The notes under the pieces: model-generated | What the model was told of the DNA's origin: nothing | Seen by the model: the letters and a program-made list of their open reading frames with translations, nothing else | Database searches by the model: none | Part shown: piece after piece, positions 8,443-17,098 of the stretch | How positions within the stretch are numbered: position 1 is the first letter of the stretch | How the letters are laid out: every line of letters starts with the position of its first letter | Program-made: the position numbers and the translations under genes | Assembly: GCA_040399685.1 (NCBI GenBank) | Contig: JBBART010000021.1 | Location: forward strand, 1-64,000 | Length of the DNA stretch: 64,000 nt | Direction: 5' to 3' | DNA from: CAIQQQ01 sp040399685 | GTDB taxonomy: Bacteria > Pseudomonadota > Alphaproteobacteria > Acetobacterales > Acetobacteraceae

Positions 8443-9707
8443 CCAAATTGATCACCCGCCGGACCGCCTTGCGTGGCACCGCAGCCCTGCTCGCCGCCGC
8501 CCGCGCCACGCTGCCGCACGGCGCGTTTGCCGCAACCGGGCTGGAGACGACGAAGGCCACGCTCGGCTACATCGCACTCACCGATGCGGCGCCGTTGATC
8601 GTGGCCAAGGAGCGCGGCCTGTTCGCCAAATACGGCATGGCCGATGTGGAAGTGACCAAGCAGGCAAGCTGGGGCGGCACGCGGGACAATCTGGTGTTGG
8701 GCGGCGGCGGTGGCGGCATTGACGGCGCACATATCCTCACCCCGATGCCCTATCTGATGGCGACCGGCAAGGTGACGCAGAACAGCCAGCCGGTGGCGAT
8801 GCAGATCTTGGCCCGGCTAAACACCAACGGCCAGGCGATCAGCGTGTCCAAGGCGCTGATGGCGGCTGGCGCGAAGCTTGATTCCACCCCGCTGAAGGCC
8901 GCCTTCGCCGCCAAGCAGGACAACAAGGTGGCCATGACGTTCCGTGGCGGCACCCATGACCTCTGGCTCCGCTATTGGCTCGCCGCCGGCGGCATCGACC
9001 CGGACCGCGACGTGCAGACCATCGTCGTGCCGCCGCCGCAGATGGTGGCCAACATGAAGGTGGGCACGATGGATGCGTTCTGCGTCGGTGAGCCGTGGAA
9101 CGACCAGTTGGTGCATCAGTCGATGGGCTATACCGCTTGCGTGACTGGCGAGATCTGGAAGGATCACCCGGAGAAATCGCTGGGCATGCGGGCGGATTGG
9201 GTGGCGGCAAACCCGAAGGCGGCCGAGGCCATCACGGCTGCGGTCATCGAGGCGCAGATCTGGGCCGATCATCTGGAGAACAAGGACGAGTTGGCCAACA
9301 TCCTGGGCAAGCGCGCCTGGTTCAACGTGCCGCCGGCCGCCATCCTGCCGCGCTCGAAGGGCGATATCGACTACGGCGATGGCCGCAAGGTGTCGGCATC
9401 GCCGCTGCGGATGAAGTTCTTTGCCGATCATGCCTCCTATCCGTTCCAGTCGCATGACCTATGGTTCCTCACCGAGGACATCCGCTGGGGCGTCCTGGCG
9501 CAGGACCTCGACACCAAGAAGCTGATCGCCGCTGTCAACCGCGAGGATATCTGGCGCAGTGCGGCCGCGTTGGCGGGCGTGGCGGTGGCCGATATGCCGA
9601 AGGGCACGTCACGCGGGGTTGAGACCTTCTTTGATGGCAAGACTTTCGATCCGGCAGCACCTGCCGCGTATTTGGCGTCGCAGACGATTAAAAAACTATC
9701 GGCTTAG
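8439..9707 (+). CDS. nrtA: Nitrate ABC transporter substrate-binding protein
   Basis: Periplasmic nitrate/nitrite-binding component. Residues 1-32 form a Tat-type signal (LITRRTALRG, then an alanine-rich stretch ending AFAA). The mature part has the NrtA/CmpA pattern: LGYIALTDAAPLIVAKERGLF, then GAHILTPMPYLM, and FCVGEPWNDQLV near residue 215. Length (422) is normal for the family. It overlaps nasS by four bases, while the permease gene lies 211 bases further on, beyond a cluster of inverted repeats. That layout may allow more binding protein than membrane subunits to be made, an inference from similar operons. Confidence 0.88.
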   Translation: MTKLITRRTALRGTAALLAAARATLPHGAFAATGLETTKATLGYIALTDAAPLIVAKERGLFAKYGMADVEVTKQASWGGTRDNLVLGGGGGGIDGAHILTPMPYLMATGKVTQNSQPVAMQILARLNTNGQAISVSKALMAAGAKLDSTPLKAAFAAKQDNKVAMTFRGGTHDLWLRYWLAAGGIDPDRDVQTIVVPPPQMVANMKVGTMDAFCVGEPWNDQLVHQSMGYTACVTGEIWKDHPEKSLGMRADWVAANPKAAEAITAAVIEAQIWADHLENKDELANILGKRAWFNVPPAAILPRSKGDIDYGDGRKVSASPLRMKFFADHASYPFQSHDLWFLTEDIRWGVLAQDLDTKKLIAAVNREDIWRSAAALAGVAVADMPKGTSRGVETFFDGKTFDPAAPAAYLASQTIKKLSA

Positions 9708-9742
9708 AAGGTGATGTGAAGGTTTCTAGAAATCAGGAAGAT

Positions 9743-9764
9743 GTTCTTTTTTATAAAAAAGAAC
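9743..9764. repeat. Perfect 22-bp palindrome
   Basis: GTTCTTTTTTA is followed at once by its exact reverse complement. It is the first of three nested or adjacent inverted repeats in the nrtA-nrtB gap. It could act as a transcript-end structure on either strand because both arms carry T or A runs. Confidence 0.7.
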
Positions 9765-9771
9765 CAAAAAA

Positions 9772-9830
9772 TTTCATTCGTTTGTGCGCCTGGCACTGAC
9801 ACGCTGCGCCACGCGTACAAACGAATGAAA
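9772..9830. repeat. 14-bp inverted repeat with 31-base loop
   Basis: TTTCATTCGTTTGT (9772-9785) is matched exactly by ACAAACGAATGAAA (9817-9830). The GC-rich loop itself contains short TGGC/GCCA arms. The unit looks like a dispersed intergenic repeat rather than a simple terminator. Confidence 0.75.
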
Positions 9831-9839
9831 GTCTTTTTG

Positions 9840-9863
9840 CTTCTTTTTCTTCAGAAAAAGAAG
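9840..9863 (+). terminator. Hairpin with 11-bp stem in nrtA-nrtB gap
   Basis: CTTCTTTTTCT (9840-9850), loop TC, then AGAAAAAGAAG (9853-9863). The stem is perfect but AT-rich, with no T-run after it on the plus strand. It may end or attenuate transcripts or protect the upstream nrtA message. Confidence 0.5.
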
Positions 9864-9918
9864 ACCTTTCCTGAAATGCTTAAATTTAACACCTAAGATT
9901 CTCTGGGAAAATCGGGAT

Positions 9919-10779
9919 ATGAGCACCACCATTCAACCTGTCGCATCAGTGTCGGGCTTCTCCGCGCAGGTCTCGGCCTTGTCTCGCATCATCGGCGGCC
10001 GGCTCTACATGGTCGCACGGGATGTGACGCCGCTGGTGGTGATGCTCGTGCTCATCATCGGCGTGTGGCAGTTGGCCGCGCACAGCGCCACGTCGTCGCT
10101 GCCGGCGCCGAGCAAAATCTGGACGGACAGCAAGGAGCTGATCCTGCATCCGTTCTACGATCGCGGCGGGCTGGACAAGGGGCTGGGCCTGCATCTGTTC
10201 GCCAGCCTCAAGCGCGTGGCGTTGGGCTTTACGCTGTCGGCAGTGGCCGGCATTGCGCTGGGCATGCTGGTCGGCACGTCGCAGGTCGCCATGCGCGGGC
10301 TTGATCCGATCTTTCAGGTTCTGCGCACGGTGCCGCCGCTGGCGTGGCTGCCGTTGTCGCTGGCGGCGTTTCGCGATGCCCAGCCGAGCGCCATCTTCGT
10401 CATATTCATCACCGCCATCTGGCCGGTGATCATCAACACCGCCGTGGGTGTGCGCAACGTGCCGCAGGATTATCGCAACGTGGCGCGCGTCATTCGTCTG
10501 CGCGGGTTCGGTTATTTCACCAAGATCGTTATGCCGTCAGCAGCGCCTTACATCTTCACCGGCCTGCGCATCGGCATCGGCCTGTCGTGGCTGGCGATCG
10601 TGGCCGCCGAGATGCTGATCGGCGGCGTGGGCATCGGGTTCTTCATCTGGGATGCGTGGAACAGCTCCAACATCTCCGACATCATCGTGGCCCTGATCTA
10701 TGTGGGCGTTGTCGGCTTCTTTCTGGACCGGCTCGTGATGCTCGCCGGTCGTATCGTCACACGCGGCACTTCGGCCTGA
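9919..10779 (+). CDS. nrtB: Nitrate ABC transporter permease
   Basis: Inner-membrane channel subunit of the nitrate importer, 286 residues, BPD_transp_1 fold. It shows about six membrane segments, starting with LVVMLVLIIGVWQLAAH near residue 40. The cytoplasmic coupling loop reads NVARVIRLRGFGYFTKIVMPSAAPYIFTGL, the EAA-like signature of NrtB/SsuC/TauC permeases. The family alone cannot separate nitrate from sulfonate or taurine transport; the neighbours nasS, nrtA and nasA decide for nitrate. It follows the inverted-repeat cluster and is 14 bases from the ATPase gene. Confidence 0.87.
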   Translation: MSTTIQPVASVSGFSAQVSALSRIIGGRLYMVARDVTPLVVMLVLIIGVWQLAAHSATSSLPAPSKIWTDSKELILHPFYDRGGLDKGLGLHLFASLKRVALGFTLSAVAGIALGMLVGTSQVAMRGLDPIFQVLRTVPPLAWLPLSLAAFRDAQPSAIFVIFITAIWPVIINTAVGVRNVPQDYRNVARVIRLRGFGYFTKIVMPSAAPYIFTGLRIGIGLSWLAIVAAEMLIGGVGIGFFIWDAWNSSNISDIIVALIYVGVVGFFLDRLVMLAGRIVTRGTSA

Positions 10780-10793
10780 AGGGGACAGCAGAT

Positions 10794-11585
10794 ATGGCAA
10801 GTTTTCTCGAGATCTCCAAAGTCGGCATCACCTTCAAGCCGGGGGCGCCGGCGGTGCTGGTGGACATCAACCTCGAAGTGGCGCGGGGGGAATACATCTC
10901 CATCATCGGCCATTCTGGTTGCGGCAAATCGACGCTGTTGAACATCGTGGCCGGCCTGACCAACGCCACCACCGGCGGCGTGCTGCTGGACGGGCGTGAG
11001 GTGAACAGCCCCGGCCCGGACCGCGCGGTGGTGTTTCAGAATCATTCGCTGCTGCCGTGGCTGAGCTGCCGCGAGAACGTGCGCCTGGCGGTGGACCAGG
11101 TGTTCGGCCGCAGCAAGTCCAAGGCGGAACGTGCTGCCTGGGTCGATGAGAATCTTGATCTGGTGCGCATGTTGCCGCACGCCGACAAGCGCCCCGGCGA
11201 GATCTCCGGCGGCATGAAGCGGCGCATCGGCATCGCCCGGGCGTTGGCCATGCAGCCGAAGGTGCTGCTGCTGGACGAGCCGTTCGGCGCGCTGGACGCG
11301 CTGACGCGGGCGCATCTGCAGGACCAGGTGATGGAGATCCATCACCGCCTGGGCACCACCATCCTGATGATCACGCATGACGTGGACGAGGCGGTACTGC
11401 TGTCGGACCGCATCGTGATGATGACCAACGGGCCGTTGGCGACGATCGGCGAGATCGCGCATGTGGATCTGCCGCGTCCACGTGACCGGCTGGCGCTGGC
11501 GGATGATCCGAAGTTCATCGCGGCGCGGGCGAAGGTGATGGCGTTCCTGTATTCGCGCCACCGCAACCCCGCACAGGCGGCCTGA
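10794..11585 (+). CDS. nrtD: Nitrate ABC transporter ATP-binding protein
   Basis: Cytoplasmic ATPase of the importer, 263 residues. The start at 10794 gives the normal N terminus. Motifs in order: Walker A GHSGCGKST, Q-loop VVFQNHSLLPWLS, signature ISGGMKRRIGIARA, Walker B VLLLDEPFGALD, and the H-loop in MITHDVDEAVLL. The VFQNHSLLPW stretch is typical of NrtC/NrtD ATPases. It is a plain ATPase without the fused binding domain of cyanobacterial NrtC, hence the NrtD (or NasD) name. It ends three bases before nasB. Confidence 0.87.
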   Translation: MASFLEISKVGITFKPGAPAVLVDINLEVARGEYISIIGHSGCGKSTLLNIVAGLTNATTGGVLLDGREVNSPGPDRAVVFQNHSLLPWLSCRENVRLAVDQVFGRSKSKAERAAWVDENLDLVRMLPHADKRPGEISGGMKRRIGIARALAMQPKVLLLDEPFGALDALTRAHLQDQVMEIHHRLGTTILMITHDVDEAVLLSDRIVMMTNGPLATIGEIAHVDLPRPRDRLALADDPKFIAARAKVMAFLYSRHRNPAQAA

Positions 11586-11588
11586 GCG

Positions 11589-12791
11589 ATGGCTGGCGGC
11601 GTCGTCATCATTGGCGGTGGGCCTTCGGGCCTGCGTTGCGCCGAGCATCTTGCCCGTGCAGGGCTGGAGGTTTGCGTGATCGGCGCCGAGCCGGGCCAAC
11701 CCTATAACCGGGTGGCGCTCAGCCAGTTTCTGGCAGGCGATTTTGATGAGGACGCGTTGATCACCCATGACGCGGCACGGCTGTGGGCGTTGCGGATTGT
11801 GTTTCGGCCGAACATTCGCGTCACGTCGATCGATCGTGTCGCCCGGGTGCTCGTGCTGGAGCATGGCGAGGAGGTTGAATACGACACGTTGGTTCTGGCA
11901 ACAGGATCGCGTCCTTTCCGGTTGCCGTTGCCGGGTGCGGATCTTCCGGGTGTGCTGATGTACCGCACGCTGGACGAAGTGCGCGCCATGCTGGAGATCG
12001 CCAAGGGCGGTGGGCGGGCGATTGTCATCGGTGGCGGATTGCTGGGGTTGGAAGCAGCCGTTGGTCTGGCGGGCCGGGGCATGGCTGTCACGATCATGCA
12101 TGGTGTGGATCGACTGATGGAACGGCAACTGGACCATGCCGCCGCCGGTATGCTGTCGGCGCGGCTACGGGCGCAGGGCATTTCGGTGGAATTGTCGGCA
12201 TCCACCGTCGCCGTCACCGGCACTGATCGCGTGACCGGCGTGGCGTTGAAGGATGGGCGCATGATGGCCGCCGAGTTGATCGTGATGGCGGTCGGCATCC
12301 GGCCAGAGTCGGAATTGGCACGGGCGGCCGGGCTGGTGGTCGAGCGCGGCATCGTGGTCGATGACGCCATGTGCACGTCTGATCCGGCGATCTATGCAGT
12401 GGGCGAATGCGCCCAGCATGGCGGCCAGTGCTGTGGGCTGGTGGCGCCGGCGTTTGCCCAGGCCGAGATCGCGGCGCGTCACATTGCCGGCGAGGACGTG
12501 CGGTATGCGCCGCTGGCGGATTCCACAGCGTTGAAGGTGGCCGGGGCCGGGGTGTGGTCGGCAGGCGATATCGCAGTAGAGGACGTTGAAGCATTGATCT
12601 ACGACGATCCAGAATCAGGCGAATACCGCAAGTTCCTGTTGCGCGATCATCGGCTGGTGGGCGCGGTGCTGTATGGCGAGACAGGCGAGGCGCCGTTCTA
12701 CAAGGCGCTGCTGGGGGAGGATGTGCGTGCGCTGCGGGGCACCCTGGCGTTTGGACGGGCGTTTTCTCCGAATCTTGAGGATGCGGCATGA
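11589..12791 (+). CDS. nasB: NAD(P)H-dependent FAD oxidoreductase, electron donor for assimilatory nitrate reductase
   Basis: Flavoprotein of 400 residues that likely passes electrons from NAD(P)H to NasA. It has two Rossmann motifs: VVIIGGGPSGLRCAEHLARAG at the N terminus for FAD, and RAIVIGGGLLGLEAAVGLAGRG near residue 140 for NAD(P)H. The FAD-closing motif is in IYAVGECAQH near residue 265. The C-terminal domain resembles NirB/NasB flavin domains. It lacks the iron-sulfur and siroheme parts of NirB, so it is not a nitrite reductase. A four-base overlap with nasA supports the pairing. A rubredoxin or ferredoxin reductase of another pathway is the alternative reading. Confidence 0.78.
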   Translation: MAGGVVIIGGGPSGLRCAEHLARAGLEVCVIGAEPGQPYNRVALSQFLAGDFDEDALITHDAARLWALRIVFRPNIRVTSIDRVARVLVLEHGEEVEYDTLVLATGSRPFRLPLPGADLPGVLMYRTLDEVRAMLEIAKGGGRAIVIGGGLLGLEAAVGLAGRGMAVTIMHGVDRLMERQLDHAAAGMLSARLRAQGISVELSASTVAVTGTDRVTGVALKDGRMMAAELIVMAVGIRPESELARAAGLVVERGIVVDDAMCTSDPAIYAVGECAQHGGQCCGLVAPAFAQAEIAARHIAGEDVRYAPLADSTALKVAGAGVWSAGDIAVEDVEALIYDDPESGEYRKFLLRDHRLVGAVLYGETGEAPFYKALLGEDVRALRGTLAFGRAFSPNLEDAA

Positions 12792-15361
12792 GCGTGCCTG
12801 ACACCATTCGCAGCACTTGCCCGTATTGCGGCGTTGGCTGCGGCGTGCTGGCAACGCCTGCAGGCGTGGTCACGGGCGATCCCCAGCATCCGGCGAATTT
12901 TGGTCGCCTGTGCAGCAAGGGCTCGGCCCTGGGCGAGACGTTGTCGCTTGAGGATCGTCTGCTGACGCCGGAAATCGACGGCCGCCCGGCGGGGTGGGAC
13001 GAGGCGCTGGATCTGGTGGCGGAGCGCTTTGCCGACACCATCGCAGCACATGGGCCGGACAGCGTGGCGCTGTATGTGTCTGGCCAGTTGCTCACCGAGG
13101 ATTATTACGCCGCCAACAAGTTCGCCAAGGGCTTCCTCGGCACCGCCAATATCGACAGCAATTCGCGCCTGTGCATGGCAAGCGCCGTGGCCGGTCACAA
13201 GCGGGCATTCGGCGAGGATGTGGTGCCGGGCGTCTATGAGGATCTGGAACTGGCGGATCTGGTGGTGCTGGTGGGGTCCAACACCGCCTGGTGCCATCCG
13301 GTGGTCTATCAGCGGATCCTGGCGGCCCGCGCGGCGCGGCCGGGCATGCGGTTGGTGGTGATCGATCCAAGGCGGACAGCATCTTGCGAGGGCGTGGATC
13401 TGCATCTGCCGCTGCGGCCGGGCACCGATGTGGCGCTGTTCAGCGGGTTGCTGGCGCATCTGGTGGGCGACCTCCATCACGAAGCGGTCGCCGTGGCGCG
13501 GGCGCAGACGCCGGATATCGCCGCAACCGCCGCCTTGTGCGGGTTGGACGAGGCCGATGTGGCGAATTTCTTCGCGTGGTTCCAGGCGACGCCGAAGGTG
13601 GTGACACTGTTCAGCCAGGGCGTGAACCAGTCCAGCGCCGGGGCCGACAAGGTCAACGCCATCATCAACGTGCACGCTGCCACCGGGCGGATCGGGATTC
13701 CGGGGGCAGGGCCGTTCAGCATCACCGGCCAGCCGAACGCCATGGGCGGGCGTGAGGTGGGCGCACTTGCCAACACGCTGGCGGCGCATCTTGAATGGGA
13801 CCGTCCGGGCGATGCCGAGATTGTGCGGGCGCATTGGCAGGCGCCCAACCTGGCGATGCAGCCGGGGCTGAAGGCGGTCGATCTGTTCAAGGCCGTCGCC
13901 GACAAAAAAATCCGCGCCGTGTGGATCATCGCCACCAACCCGGTGGTGTCGCTGCCCGAGGCTGCGGCGGTGCGCGAGGCGTTGCGTGGCTGCGAGACGG
14001 TGGTGATCTCGGAATGCGTGCGCGCCGCCGACAGCGTCGATTTCGCTCATATCCGGCTGCCGGCTTTGGGCTGGGGCGAGAAGGACGGCACCGTGACCAA
14101 CAGCGAGCGGATGATCAGCCGCCAGCGGCCGTTCCTGCCGGCACCCGGCGAGGCGAAGCCGGATTGGTGGATCATCGCTGGTGTGGCGAAGCGTATGGGG
14201 CATGGCGCTGCGTTCGCGTGGCAGAATTCGGCCGAGATCTTCCGCGAACACGCGACCCTTTCGGGACTTGGCAATACTGGCCAGCGGATTTTCAATATCT
14301 CAGCGCTCGCGGATTTGGATGATGCCGGCTACGCGGCGATGTCGCCGACGCGGTGGCCCTGCGCTGCCGGCAAGCCCGCCCAAACGCGGCTGTTCGCGGG
14401 CGGGATGGGGGTTCGGCTGGTGCCGACGCCGCATCGCACGCCGGCGCGGGCGGTGTCGGATGCGTTTCCGTTGGTGCTCAACACCGGGCGCATCCGCGAC
14501 CAGTGGCACACCATGACGCGCACCGGGAAATCCACCCGCCTGCATGCCCATCTGCCGGAACCGTTCCTGCAGCTCCATCCCGACGATGCCGGCACGATTG
14601 CCGAGGGCAGTCTTGTGCGGGTTGCCAGCCCCACTGGCCACGCGGTTCTGCGCGCCCGCCTCGATCCCGGCCAGCGCCGGGGCAGCGTGTTCGCGCCGAT
14701 GCATTGGACAGATCGGTTCTGCCCGGCCGGGCGCATCAATCCGGTGGTGAACGCAGCGGTTGATCCCGTCAGCGGGCAACCGGAGTTGAAGCACACGCCG
14801 GTGCGCATCGACGCCTATCAGGCGCGGTGGCACGGTTTTGTGCTCAGCTTCGAAAAGTTGGGCGCGGCGTTGGCCGACTGGTGCGCGATCTTCCCGGCCG
14901 GCGTTGCGTGGCGGCACGAAGTGGCGGGGCACGGCGCGCCCGAGGAAGCCTTCGCCCGCCTGCGCGACGAATGCACCGTTCCGGGCGCGTGGATGGTGTT
15001 GCAGGACCCGGGAAGTTCACTGTTTCGCGCCGCGCTGATCGAGGACGGCAAATTGCGCGCCTGCGTGTTCATCGGCCGCAACAGCGAATTGCCGGCGCGT
15101 GATTGGCTGACGAGCCTGTTTGCGCTGGAGCGGATCACGCTGGACGACCGCCGCGCCTTGCTGGCGGGCCGCCCTGCCGATGGCAAGCTGCCCGAGCAGG
15201 CGGTGTGCGTGTGTTTCGGCGTGGGCGCCGGTGAAATCCAGGCGGCCATTCGTGGCGGGTGCGAGACGGTGGACGCCGTGGGCGCCTGCACCCGCGCCGG
15301 TACCAATTGCGGCTCCTGCCGGCCGGAAATCCGGGCGCTGCTGGCGCTGGTTCCGGCCTGA
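12788..15361 (+). CDS. nasA: Assimilatory nitrate reductase catalytic subunit
   Basis: Cytoplasmic bis-MGD molybdoenzyme that reduces nitrate to nitrite. The N terminus binds a [4Fe-4S] cluster through C11, C14, C18 and C42 (CPYCGVGC ... LCSKGSALG). The molybdopterin domains follow, with SNSRLCMASA (the region of the family's active-site loop) and GAGPFSITGQPNAMGGREVG. The C terminus (about 805-857) adds a Bfd-like [2Fe-2S] domain with C807-x-C809 and C841-x2-C844, as in many NasA proteins, which probably takes electrons from NasB. Length (857) is normal. No nitrite reductase follows; the opposing glycosyltransferase gene ends only four bases away. Confidence 0.92.
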   Translation: MSVPDTIRSTCPYCGVGCGVLATPAGVVTGDPQHPANFGRLCSKGSALGETLSLEDRLLTPEIDGRPAGWDEALDLVAERFADTIAAHGPDSVALYVSGQLLTEDYYAANKFAKGFLGTANIDSNSRLCMASAVAGHKRAFGEDVVPGVYEDLELADLVVLVGSNTAWCHPVVYQRILAARAARPGMRLVVIDPRRTASCEGVDLHLPLRPGTDVALFSGLLAHLVGDLHHEAVAVARAQTPDIAATAALCGLDEADVANFFAWFQATPKVVTLFSQGVNQSSAGADKVNAIINVHAATGRIGIPGAGPFSITGQPNAMGGREVGALANTLAAHLEWDRPGDAEIVRAHWQAPNLAMQPGLKAVDLFKAVADKKIRAVWIIATNPVVSLPEAAAVREALRGCETVVISECVRAADSVDFAHIRLPALGWGEKDGTVTNSERMISRQRPFLPAPGEAKPDWWIIAGVAKRMGHGAAFAWQNSAEIFREHATLSGLGNTGQRIFNISALADLDDAGYAAMSPTRWPCAAGKPAQTRLFAGGMGVRLVPTPHRTPARAVSDAFPLVLNTGRIRDQWHTMTRTGKSTRLHAHLPEPFLQLHPDDAGTIAEGSLVRVASPTGHAVLRARLDPGQRRGSVFAPMHWTDRFCPAGRINPVVNAAVDPVSGQPELKHTPVRIDAYQARWHGFVLSFEKLGAALADWCAIFPAGVAWRHEVAGHGAPEEAFARLRDECTVPGAWMVLQDPGSSLFRAALIEDGKLRACVFIGRNSELPARDWLTSLFALERITLDDRRALLAGRPADGKLPEQAVCVCFGVGAGEIQAAIRGGCETVDAVGACTRAGTNCGSCRPEIRALLALVPA

Positions 15362-15365
15362 CAGG

Positions 15366-16070
15366 CTACGCCTTGGCGGTGGCTACGCGCAGGAACGTGC
15401 TGATGATGCGGGTGCCGGCTTTCAGCGTTCCGCGCAGGGAGCCGGCGACCTTCGACTGTCCGCCGATCCGGCAGCGATAGGGCATCGGGATTTCGATGAT
15501 CCGCAGCCCGGCGCGGGCGGCTTTCATTTGCATCTCGATGTTCCAGCCATAGGTCATCTCCACCATGTCCAGCCCCGCCAGCGCATCGCGGGTGATGGCA
15601 CGGAAGGCGCACATGTCGCTGTAGCGCACGCCGTAGAGTGCGCCCATGCCCAGCCCGGCCATGCGGCCCGCCAGCACCTGATGCCAGTTCATCGACCCCG
15701 GATCGCGGGTGCCCAAGGTGCGTGTGGCCAGCACGAGGTCTTGCGTGCCGTCCAGCACCGGGCCTGCGATGCGGGCGATGAGATCGCCGCGATCAGCCCC
15801 GTCGCCGTCGAGGAACACGATGACGCTGCCCGAAGCCGCCGCCGCACCCTCGGCGCAGGCCCGGCCATAGCCGCGCCCGGCATCGATGACGCGGGCCCCG
15901 GCGGCGCGGGCGGCATCCTGGGTGCCGTCCGTGCTGCCGCCGTCGGCCACGATGAGATCGGCGCGGTATTCGGAAGGGATTTCCCGCAGCACATGGCCGA
16001 TGGAATCCACCTCGTTGAAGGTGGGGATGACGATGCTGACGGGCTTCACAGGCTCCACCGCAATCCGCAT
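15366..16070 (-). CDS. Family 2 glycosyltransferase (DPM1-like)
   Basis: GT-A fold enzyme of 234 residues that probably moves a sugar from a nucleotide donor to a lipid such as polyprenyl phosphate. Visible motifs are VSIVIPTFNEVDSIGHVL at the N terminus, DLIVADGGSTDGT, and the metal-binding VIFLDGDGA-type strand (VIVFLDGDGADRGD). There are no clear C-terminal membrane helices. The ATG at 16070 is preferred and overlaps the radical SAM gene by 25 bases; a GTG eight codons later is possible. It is the last gene of a minus-strand operon with a radical SAM enzyme and another glycosyltransferase. Confidence 0.8.
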   Translation of the reverse strand: MRIAVEPVKPVSIVIPTFNEVDSIGHVLREIPSEYRADLIVADGGSTDGTQDAARAAGARVIDAGRGYGRACAEGAAAASGSVIVFLDGDGADRGDLIARIAGPVLDGTQDLVLATRTLGTRDPGSMNWHQVLAGRMAGLGMGALYGVRYSDMCAFRAITRDALAGLDMVEMTYGWNIEMQMKAARAGLRIIEIPMPYRCRIGGQSKVAGSLRGTLKAGTRIISTFLRVATAKA

Positions 16071-17098
16071 CCCTGACAGGGCATCGGCGGGGTGTCGCCG
16101 AGCAGGTTGGTGCGGAAATCCATGTAGGCGGGGCTGTTCCATATCTCGCGCAGGGTTTGCTGGGTGGCGTCGCCCAGCGTGTAGTTTTCGTAGCCGCGTG
16201 CGGAGAACGGGGCGATGCAGCAGGGCAGCGCCTTGCCGTGGGCGGTGAAATACATCAACGACCACGGCCGGCGGCAGGTGGCCCAGGGCTTGTCATCTGC
16301 CGCGCGTTTCAGGCTCAGGCCGGGTTCGGTGGCGCCCGATGCGTCCAGCACCACACCCAGTTCGTGGCCGAGGGCGATGGCGGCGTCGATGGCGGTCTGT
16401 TCGTCATCCTGGGTGGCTTCGAACAGCGAGAATTCAGGCTTGGCGAGGCCGAAGCCGGCATTGTCGAACACCAGGCGTTGCAGATGCACTTCGTTCACCC
16501 CCATGCCGGCGGCGAGGCGGACGAAGGCGGGAAGTTGCTCCACCGTCTCCTTCATGCCGGTCAGCCAAAGCGACACGCGGGGTGTGGTGGCATTCTGGGC
16601 GCGCTTGAAGGCGGTGAACTTGCCCACGTCGCGCACGATGCGGTCGAAGAAATCCTTGCCGCGCACACGCTCATAGGAAACCCGGTCGGCGGCATCCAGC
16701 GAGACGCGGAGTTCGTCGAGCCCGGTGTCGATCAGTTCCTGGAATTTCTTCGGGTTCAGCAGCGTGCCGTTGGTGTTGAACAGCACGTAGATGTTGCGCT
16801 GCTTGAGATAGCGGACCATGCGGAACAGATCCTTCACCAGCATCGGCTCGCCGACGCCGTGCAGCACCACGCGCGCGACGTTGGGCACCTGATCGACGAT
16901 CTTGGTGAACAGATCCCAACTCAGATCGGCCGGTGGTTCCAGTTCCTCGAACGTGCGCGGGCAGGTTTCGCACAGCAGGTTGCAGCGGTTGGTGACCTCC
17001 AGATACAGGCACACCGGCGGCGCCGTGGCCTCGGCCTCACGCCTGGCGTCGATGTCCTCGAAATAGCGGCGGGGATCTTTCAAAACGGTGGCGGACAT
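16046..17098 (-). CDS. Radical SAM protein with SPASM-like C terminus
   Basis: Radical SAM enzyme of 350 residues. The [4Fe-4S] site is C39-x3-C43-x2-C46 in TNRCNLLCETCPRTF. VVLHGVGEPMLVKDLF is the glycine-rich SAM-binding strand. The C-terminal region has further Cys clusters (TCRRPW, LPCCIAPF, CQGCGLRW) and the SPASM-type phrase LGDATQQTLREIWNSPAYMDF. SPASM enzymes modify peptides, sugars or lipids. With no peptide precursor visible and three sugar-transfer genes around it, a carbohydrate or glycolipid substrate is an inference. Its start overlaps the stop of the preceding membrane glycosyltransferase gene (TGATG). Confidence 0.82.
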   Translation of the reverse strand: MSATVLKDPRRYFEDIDARREAEATAPPVCLYLEVTNRCNLLCETCPRTFEELEPPADLSWDLFTKIVDQVPNVARVVLHGVGEPMLVKDLFRMVRYLKQRNIYVLFNTNGTLLNPKKFQELIDTGLDELRVSLDAADRVSYERVRGKDFFDRIVRDVGKFTAFKRAQNATTPRVSLWLTGMKETVEQLPAFVRLAAGMGVNEVHLQRLVFDNAGFGLAKPEFSLFEATQDDEQTAIDAAIALGHELGVVLDASGATEPGLSLKRAADDKPWATCRRPWSLMYFTAHGKALPCCIAPFSARGYENYTLGDATQQTLREIWNSPAYMDFRTNLLGDTPPMPCQGCGLRWSL

